Positions 31,724 to 36,561 of a stretch of 36,561 nt of DNA are shown here, piece by piece. Position 1 is the first letter of the stretch. Every line of letters begins with the position of its first letter. This DNA comes from Faecalibacterium sp. UBA1762. GTDB taxonomy: Bacteria > Bacillota > Clostridia > Oscillospirales > Ruminococcaceae. The stretch covers positions 1,555 to 38,115 of the forward strand of contig DCHC01000015.1 in NCBI GenBank assembly GCA_002314755.1, in the 5' to 3' direction. The notes under the pieces are model-generated. The model was not told the DNA's origin and searched no databases. It saw only the letters and a list, made by a program, of their open reading frames with translations. Position numbers and translations under genes: made by a program.

Positions 31724-32821
31724 TCAGTTATAGCGAAGGACACGGGCGTTTTCAGCCTGCTGTAACAAAATGCCCACAGTATTTGCATCTGTGTATTGGG
31801 CAAGGCTGCTGCCCTGCTGCAACATTTGCAGAATCATCTGACAGTAAACCTGATCTCCTGCGTGAAAACCATCGATATATTCTGCGTCAAAAGTATTAGG
31901 CATCCGTGTAAAATCATAGCACTCCCCGTCGAAATTGTCAATTATTTCCAGTATATTCGGGAAAATTGCATCCATATAGCTGTAGTTCCCAGTGGCGTCC
32001 ATTGCCTGCAGAACACCGGGCGCGTAGGGAGGTAAAAAACCGATAAAACGAATACTGTGGTTTTGGCACCAGCGCAGCAGCTCCGTCAGGGTATCTATGG
32101 AGGCGGGATAAACCTCCTGACCAGGCTGAAAGCGGTTGGTACCCTGGGCAATGCGCTGCATACTGTCTTGAAAAGTCAGATCGACCTGATTGTCTGACGC
32201 CTGGCTGCCATAGCGGTAGCTACCGTCTGAAACAAACCCACTGCCCCGTACCCGTGCAGGAATACCGTAAACATTTTTCCCCGCAGTGATAAGAGAGATG
32301 AAATTGACCTTGCCGTCTCCGCAATGGTGCAAAAATTGGGGCAGGGCGCCCCAAAGATCCGTGTTGGAGACGGTGGGAGAAAAACTGTTATCTGCACCAA
32401 AGCCGCTGACCCAATCCTCATTAAAAAAATACTGGTCAAGACCGACTATCAGGGTATTCGGTAACATATCCTCAGGCAGCGTCTGTAAAAATGGTAAAAC
32501 CTGTCCCAAAGTAGAGACCGCGCCGCCTGCATTGTAAAAAGCCGCTTGCGGAAACATCTGGCTGCTGAACTGCATGGTGCGGCTGGTGCCAACTACCAAC
32601 AACTCGGCCCCGTAGCTGGCAGCAACCTTTGCTTTCAGCAGGGCGGTGGTATTCCCTTGATAGTTTTGTTCAAAACGCAGCGCTTCTCCGTCGGCCATCC
32701 TTTGCGCAATCCGGTCCAGGTCGCAAAATTCGCCGCTTTGTGCGAGAAACAGTACACATACGCTCAAAACAACTGACGGAAGAGCCAGTACGGCGGCCAG
32801 CCAGCCTATAAATTTTTTCAT
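31724..32821 (-). CDS. membrane-anchored SGNH-like protein, partner of the MBOAT acyltransferase
   Basis: A 365-residue protein with one N-terminal hydrophobic anchor (about residues 5-25) and an extracytoplasmic domain. The Ser block is LLVVGTSRTMQFSS and the late His block is YIDGFHAGDQVY (DxxH), the two ends of an SGNH/AlgX-AlgJ-like catalytic core. FIGFLPPYAPG lies between. With the adjacent MBOAT protein it would transfer acetyl groups to a cell-wall or capsular polysaccharide outside the membrane. TGGGAG precedes the ATG at 32821. The target polymer is not known. The SGNH assignment rests on motifs and partnership. Confidence 0.72.
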   Translation of the reverse strand: MKKFIGWLAAVLALPSVVLSVCVLFLAQSGEFCDLDRIAQRMADGEALRFEQNYQGNTTALLKAKVAASYGAELLVVGTSRTMQFSSQMFPQAAFYNAGGAVSTLGQVLPFLQTLPEDMLPNTLIVGLDQYFFNEDWVSGFGADNSFSPTVSNTDLWGALPQFLHHCGDGKVNFISLITAGKNVYGIPARVRGSGFVSDGSYRYGSQASDNQVDLTFQDSMQRIAQGTNRFQPGQEVYPASIDTLTELLRWCQNHSIRFIGFLPPYAPGVLQAMDATGNYSYMDAIFPNILEIIDNFDGECYDFTRMPNTFDAEYIDGFHAGDQVYCQMILQMLQQGSSLAQYTDANTVGILLQQAENARVLRYN

Positions 32822-32869
32822 GACAGACTCCCAATCTCCCAATTTACAGTAAAGAAAAATGGTATCCTT

Positions 32870-34315
32870 TTAAAATTTAAAGTAGATGGGTGCGCCGGTG
32901 TCGACACCGAAGAACAGGGTGGCAAGCAAAAACAGGCTGCAAAAACAGACCTGAACCCAACCGCGGTGAGCCATAACCCAGTCTTCTATGCCGATTTTTC
33001 GACTGCGCCAATCCACATACAGTACAGATAGCGCCAGCAGACAGGTACGCACAATATACAGCAGGTTAAAGTTCAACTGAATCAAAGCGTCCTTCCAGAG
33101 CTGAGGGTACAGGGAAAATTCCGTGACGATACGGCGGCAGAAAAGAAACGCAGCGGCAACGGTGGGGGTATTGCTGCTACCAAAGCGGAAAAAGATCCAG
33201 GCAAAACCGGTCAAGATAACCACCGTTAAACAGCCGATGCATCGGTGCAATTTGCCTTCAAACGGTATGCCCGCACGTCGGTATAACCTTTTTCGGACAG
33301 GCAATGAAAGCTTGCCCACACACTGATACAGACCGTGTAACCCGCCCCAGACTAGGTAGCACAGTCCGGCGCCGTGCCAAAGGCCGCTGATTAAAAAGGT
33401 AATCAACAGGTTGCAAAGCTGACGCGCCGTGCCCCGGTGGCTGCCGCCAAGCGGAATGTAGATGTAGTCACGAAGCCAGCCGGAAAGACTGATATGCCAT
33501 CGGCTCCATAGCTCTTTAAAGCTGGCAGAAAAATATGGCTGACGGAAATTCTGGGTTACGTTCAGCCCCATAAGTAGGGCAATGCCACGGGCGATATCAG
33601 AATAACCCGCAAAATCGCAGTAGATTTGCAGGGTATAGATGGCGGCACACAAAAACAGTGCTGTTCCGGTTACGGTTTGCGGCTGTTCAAAGCCCACGTC
33701 GGCAAAGGAACCCAGAATATTTGCCAGGGAAAGCTTCAGATACAATCCCCAGATTACTAAAACAGCCCCCTTTTTGGCCCGCTCGGGACAAAAAGAGGCG
33801 GGGTGATGCAGCTGCTCTAGTAAAGCAAACGGACGCTCGATAGGGCCTGTCAGCATCAGGGGGAAAAAACTTATGGCGACAGCGTAATAGTCCAGGCGTT
33901 TTTCGGGCACAGCGCCTCTTTTGACATCGGTCAGATAACTGATCACCTGCATAGTGTAGTAGCTGATGCCCAGGGGTAAGATCAGTTTGTTCATCCAATC
34001 ACCGTGAATTCCGGTCAACTGACCGAAAAAGCCGGAATATTTGCACAGCAGTAAAGGAATCAAACAGGAAAAGACCCCTAAATAATATACGGTGGTCTTC
34101 AGCTTACCGTTTAAGCGCGGCAGTAATTGCGCCACCCCCCAGCTGATCAGAATGGCAAGCGGCAGCGTAATCGCCAGCTGCAGCTGGTGAAAGCTAACCG
34201 CAAACAGAATATTTGCTGCCAAAAGGCACAGGGGTCGGTATCGGCAGGGTAATACCCAGTACAGGGCAAAAACTGGGATGAGAAACAGCCAAAAAAGTCC
34301 GTTGGTAAACAGCAA
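32870..34315 (-). CDS. MBOAT-family membrane O-acyltransferase (AlgI/DltB-like)
   Basis: A 481-residue polytopic membrane protein with about ten helices. Typical motifs are YYTMQVISYLTDVKRG, FFPLMLTGPIERP, GYSDIARGIALLMGLNVTQN followed by FRQPYFSASFKELWSRWHIS, LRDYIYIPLGGSHRG, and the catalytic-His region ISGLWHGAGLCYLVWGGLHG. It is longer than DltB (about 400) and matches AlgI-like acetyltransferases. It moves acyl groups across the membrane to the SGNH partner. It starts at TTG (34315), with GAGGTG 7 nt upstream. It is first in an operon with the SGNH gene (48 bp gap), then trpS and abrB. Confidence 0.93.
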   Translation of the reverse strand: MLFTNGLFWLFLIPVFALYWVLPCRYRPLCLLAANILFAVSFHQLQLAITLPLAILISWGVAQLLPRLNGKLKTTVYYLGVFSCLIPLLLCKYSGFFGQLTGIHGDWMNKLILPLGISYYTMQVISYLTDVKRGAVPEKRLDYYAVAISFFPLMLTGPIERPFALLEQLHHPASFCPERAKKGAVLVIWGLYLKLSLANILGSFADVGFEQPQTVTGTALFLCAAIYTLQIYCDFAGYSDIARGIALLMGLNVTQNFRQPYFSASFKELWSRWHISLSGWLRDYIYIPLGGSHRGTARQLCNLLITFLISGLWHGAGLCYLVWGGLHGLYQCVGKLSLPVRKRLYRRAGIPFEGKLHRCIGCLTVVILTGFAWIFFRFGSSNTPTVAAAFLFCRRIVTEFSLYPQLWKDALIQLNFNLLYIVRTCLLALSVLYVDWRSRKIGIEDWVMAHRGWVQVCFCSLFLLATLFFGVDTGAPIYFKF

Positions 34316-34434
34316 TTGATTTCACCTCGTTATGTATGGGCTGTTTGAAATGATCGCAGTAACGACACCCTCTGCATAATACATACTTGTGGTGTAGCAG
34401 GCGGATCCCGTGTGTAAACAATATATCATTGTAA

Positions 34435-34463
34435 AGTATACCAAAAAAAGCGGTTGACCGCAA
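34435..34463 (-). promoter_or_regulatory. promoter of the MBOAT operon
   Basis: On the minus strand TTGCGG (34458-34463), 17 bp and TATACT (34435-34440), about 120 bp upstream of the TTG start. Confidence 0.7.
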
Positions 34464-34574
34464 GAGAAAATCCCACAGGAGAGGGGTTCCCAACGTATAT
34501 GCAACCTGCACAAAAATGGATCAGGTTTTAAAGCGGATTAGACAATTTTTTTTATGTATTTGGATAAAAAAATC

Positions 34575-34603
34575 TTGCAAAGAAGCGTTTTTTGTGACAT
34601 AAT
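34575..34603 (+). promoter_or_regulatory. guaA promoter
   Basis: TTGCAA (34575-34580), 17 bp and CATAAT (34598-34603). The 422-bp gap between the MBOAT and guaA genes holds the two divergent promoters, the guaA leader and no gene that I can see. Confidence 0.6.
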
Positions 34604-34609
34604 TATAGA

Positions 34610-34700
34610 ATAAAAAGAAGCAGGGGTTCACCCCCAGAATCTACATTTCTTTGACCGGATTGGATCAGAACCGGCACACCGATCGGGCGAAAGAAGGCGG
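34610..34700 (+). promoter_or_regulatory. structured guaA 5' leader
   Basis: TTCTTT (34647-34652) and AAAGAA (34690-34695) could close a multibranch region containing CCGG...CCGG pairing and a CCGATCGG palindrome; a GGGTTCACCC hairpin lies just upstream. I do not recognise a purine riboswitch consensus. Possible cis-regulatory RNA, low certainty. Confidence 0.3.
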
Positions 34701-34737
34701 ATTCAGTTTGTTTGTAAATCAGAAGGAGGAAGTCTAA

Positions 34738-35715
34738 ATGGAAAATGTACGTCCTGAAACCATGAAGCGTATCAACACCCCTGAGCTGGCAAATGCTTTT
34801 ATCGAGGAGCAGGTTGCCGCTCTGCGCGCTCAAATCGGCGATAAAAAAGTGCTGTTGGCACTGTCCGGCGGGGTGGATTCCTCGGTTGTTGCAGCCCTGC
34901 TGATCAAGGCAGTTGGCAAGCAGCTGACCTGTGTGCATGTCAATCACGGTCTGCTGCGCAAGGGCGAGCCTGAGCAGGTTATCAAGGTGTTCCGTGATCA
35001 AATGGATGCAAACCTGATTTATGTGGATGCGGTCGACCGTTTTCTGGATAAGCTGGCCGGTGTCAGCGACCCCGAGACCAAACGCAAGGTGATCGGCAAA
35101 GAGTTTATCGATGTTTTTGCCGAGGAAGCCAAAAAACTGGATGGTATCAAATTCTTAGGCCAGGGCACCATCTATCCGGATATTTTGGAGAGCAAGGGCG
35201 TCAAGGCACATCACAATGTAGGCGGTCTGCCGGAGGATCTGAACTTTGAGCTGGTCGAGCCGGTCAAGCTGTTGTATAAGGACGAAGTCCGTATGGTCGG
35301 CAAGGCACTGGATCTGCCCGATAACATGGTTTACCGTCAACCGTTCCCTGGCCCCGGTCTAGGCGTCCGTTGTGTAGGCGCTATCACCCGTGACCGTCTG
35401 GAGGCTGTCCGCGAATCCGACGCCATTTTGCGTGAGGAGTTCGCAAAGAACGGCTTGGAGGGCAAGGTTTGGCAGTACTTTACTATCGTGCCCGATTTCA
35501 AGAGCACCGGCATTTTGGACGGCAAGCGCACCTTTGAGTGGCCGGTCGTCATTCGTGCCGTCAACTCCGTCGATGCCACTGCAGCTTCCATCGAGCAGAT
35601 TCCCTATGAGCTGTTGCTGTGCATCACTGACCGTATTCTGGCCGAGGTCAAGGGCGTAAACCGCGTTTTGTACGATTTGTCCCCGAAACCGGTTGCCACC
35701 ATTGAGTGGGAGTGA
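34738..35715 (+). CDS. guaA: GMP synthase, stand-alone ATP-pyrophosphatase subunit
   Basis: Converts XMP to GMP using ATP and ammonia. The N-type ATP pyrophosphatase P-loop SGGVDSS is at 43-49. The XMP-binding and dimerisation domain includes VRQPFPGPGLGVR-like YRQPFPGPGLGVRCVGAITR, HHNVGGLPEDL and the C-terminal tail ending PVATIEWE. At 325 residues it lacks the roughly 190-residue N-terminal glutamine amidotransferase domain of usual bacterial GuaA. AAGGAGG is 8 nt before the ATG and the N-terminus is clean, so this is a complete single-domain gene rather than a truncation. The ammonia-producing partner must be encoded elsewhere. The 3' end is a recognised integration hotspot. Confidence 0.92.
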   Translation: MENVRPETMKRINTPELANAFIEEQVAALRAQIGDKKVLLALSGGVDSSVVAALLIKAVGKQLTCVHVNHGLLRKGEPEQVIKVFRDQMDANLIYVDAVDRFLDKLAGVSDPETKRKVIGKEFIDVFAEEAKKLDGIKFLGQGTIYPDILESKGVKAHHNVGGLPEDLNFELVEPVKLLYKDEVRMVGKALDLPDNMVYRQPFPGPGLGVRCVGAITRDRLEAVRESDAILREEFAKNGLEGKVWQYFTIVPDFKSTGILDGKRTFEWPVVIRAVNSVDATAASIEQIPYELLLCITDRILAEVKGVNRVLYDLSPKPVATIEWE

Positions 35716-35880
35716 TTTACCTTGGAATTCTGTTGCAGAAGGTTGCAGCAGAAGGTCTCGAAAACCCTTGTAAATAGGCACTTTTTGAGGCTCACCAAGC
35801 CACGCTACACTTTCGTGAATAATTTTTGGTGATTTGTGCAACCGATTTGCAACCGCCATTTTTTCGGGCTTTTGCAACCG
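35716..35880. other. candidate attachment-site region with TGCAACC arm-type repeats
   Basis: Directly after the guaA stop. TGCAACCG occurs three times (35837-35844, 35848-35855, 35873-35880), and its complement GGTTGCA occurs at 35741-35747, with a related GTTGCAGAAG copy at 35732-35741. No guaA terminator is seen before them. Clustered direct and inverted heptamers next to a guaA end resemble integrase arm-binding sites. No integrase gene lies in the window. Confidence 0.45.
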
Positions 35881-35942
35881 AGAAAGTGAATGGTAGTGAT
35901 TGGATAGCCACTTACCAGAAGCATTAAACATCATATTAAGGC

Positions 35943-35985
35943 AATAAGCCAGTTTACTTTTACGAGTAGACTGGCTTATTTTTTT
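35943..35985 (+). terminator. strong intrinsic terminator downstream of guaA
   Basis: AATAAGCCAGTTTAC (35943-35957) pairs with GTAGACTGGCTTATT (35966-35980), one wobble, followed by TTTTTG. It lies 228 bp beyond the guaA stop. Confidence 0.88.
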
Positions 35986-36109
35986 GCCCATTTTTCGAGC
36001 GTTGGGATTGCTACAAAAAAATTTATAAATATTTTGAGTTTTTCCTCAAAAATACCCTGCAAAATGGCACCCCTTTGTCCAAGTATAGTGAAGGGGCTCT
36101 CCTCCCGAC

Positions 36110-36134
36110 AAGGAGTACCGCTTCGGTGCTCCTT
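36110..36134 (+). other. stable tri-loop hairpin upstream of the structured RNA
   Basis: AAGGAGTACCG (36110-36120) pairs with CGGTGCTCCTT (36124-36134), one U-G wobble, followed by GAAAATTGAATATACAAG. A weak promoter could overlap it (TTCGGT 36122-36127, 17 bp, TATACA 36145-36150). Confidence 0.5.
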
Positions 36135-36186
36135 GAAAATTGAATATACAAGTCATTCGGTACGTTAATTGGACTGATGAGCCACA

Positions 36187-36561
36187 CGGCATGTACGCGA
36201 GGCCTTATCTAAGGCTGCGAGAATCCAGTGCCGCAAATATCGGGCTGCTCCCGGTATGGCGATGACAGGTCCGACGATAATGATACTTCTCTACGGAGCT
36301 GGCGGAGAACCCGGCAGAGGTGAGATTCCTATGAGGCAGTAAGCAAACTGCCGCTTGATGACTTCCCTATAGATAATATTGAAAGATGTATCGACCGCAG
36401 GGGGCTGAGATAAATACTGCGGATACATGCCACGACAGCACAACACATTTTCAACTGTTCGGAATTTCCGAACAGCTGCCATGCGTTGTAACGGTGGTAC
36501 GCTCTCACGAGCTTTTCGTGAATATTGAATACGCCGGTGAAATTCCGGCGTGTACATGCCG
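36187..36561 (+). ncRNA. large structured RNA candidate (group II intron domain I or ornate ncRNA), reaching the window end
   Basis: CGGCATGTACGCG (36187-36199) is complementary, with one G-U pair, to CGTGTACATGCCG (36549-36561), enclosing about 350 nt. Inside are GCCTTA/TAAGGC (36202-36215), ATCGGG/CCCGGT (36239-36254), GGCAGT/ACTGCC (36335-36352), an ATGTATC..CCGCAG / CTGCGG..ATACAT hairpin (36386-36428), CTGTTCGG/CCGAACAG (36455-36475), TCACGA/TCGTGA (36505-36521) and ACGCCGG/CCGGCGT (36531-36551), which overlaps the closing arm and may be an alternative pairing. No plus-strand coding frame of any length is present. The hairpin density and long-range closure fit a group II intron domain I or a large prophage-type ncRNA. 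I did not recognise a specific family. Confidence 0.5.

Noticed and set aside
34604..34737. Guanine or PRPP riboswitch in the guaA leader
   Set aside because: The core bases expected of a purine riboswitch are absent; only generic hairpins are visible, so no riboswitch class is claimed.
35359..35991. 210-codon minus-strand frame spanning the guaA end and the TGCAACC repeats
   Set aside because: It overlaps guaA coding sequence in antisense and starts within the terminator; no integrase or other motifs were seen in it.
36291..36557. 88-codon minus-strand frame within the structured RNA block
   Set aside because: It reads the complement of the paired stems; composition follows the hairpins, and there is no convincing ribosome site. 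Spurious frames opposite structured RNAs are common.
36061..36561. RNase P RNA, tmRNA, 6S RNA or SRP RNA in the terminal region
   Set aside because: None of the expected conserved segments (for example GAGGAAAGTCC of RNase P or the tmRNA tRNA-like end) was found.

Overview
The window looks like an assembled contig from a Firmicute of the class Clostridia, most likely an Oscillospirales/Ruminococcaceae-type gut anaerobe. This rests on the gene content and order (ddl-murI-ywiB; rpmG-secE-nusG-rplK-rplA-rplJ-rplL; a CdaR-like regulator next to ftsE-ftsX-M23 peptidase-S41 peptidase-murA; walJ-rlmH; an AbrB/SpoVT protein with a zinc knuckle), on strong Shine-Dalgarno sites and sigma-A promoters, and on the carbohydrate genes. 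The genus is not determined. No tRNA, rRNA, CRISPR array or transposase was found.

Layout. 1-3.6 kb (minus strand): the 3'-truncated gene of a COG0523/CobW GTPase with a His/Asp repeat tail at the contig edge, a cupin, a remnant resembling the N-terminus of a phosphoribosyltransferase, and a GH110-like beta-helix glycosidase. 3.7-6.2 kb (minus): ddl-murI-DUF1934, a peptidoglycan-precursor operon. 6.5-10.3 kb (plus): the translation/transcription block with two L1-binding mimic elements and an L10 leader with attenuator; rpoBC does not follow rplL. 10.3-20 kb: carbohydrate genes, namely a GH28-like protein, two small exported or anchored proteins, a nagB/DUF4965 operon, and a divergent operon of epimerase, Gfo/Idh/MocA oxidoreductase and DUF4091 glycosidase-like protein. 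20.1-22.2 kb: an RsuA-family pseudouridine synthase and a CdaR/PucR-type regulator. 22.4-27.3 kb: a division/peptidoglycan-hydrolysis operon, ftsE-ftsX-(31-aa membrane protein)-M23 peptidase-S41 homologue. 27.4-30.3 kb: murA, walJ-like hydrolase, rlmH. 30.4-34.3 kb (minus): MBOAT acyltransferase, SGNH partner, trpS, AbrB. 34.6-35.7 kb: a stand-alone ATP-pyrophosphatase subunit of GMP synthase.

The last 845 bases after guaA have no credible gene. They carry repeated TGCAACC motifs just downstream of the guaA 3' end (a known integration hotspot), a strong terminator, and then about 375 nt of hairpin-rich sequence closed by a 13-bp long-range helix whose 3' arm is the last 13 bases of the window. 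This looks like one end of an integrated element carrying a large structured RNA (group II intron domain I or an ornate ncRNA), cut off by the contig end.

The most notable protein observation is that the S41 (CtpA-like) homologue next to FtsEX has Cys and His where the family has its Ser-Lys dyad, at the canonical 25-residue spacing. FtsE, FtsX and this protein also carry unusual Glu/Gln-rich extensions.
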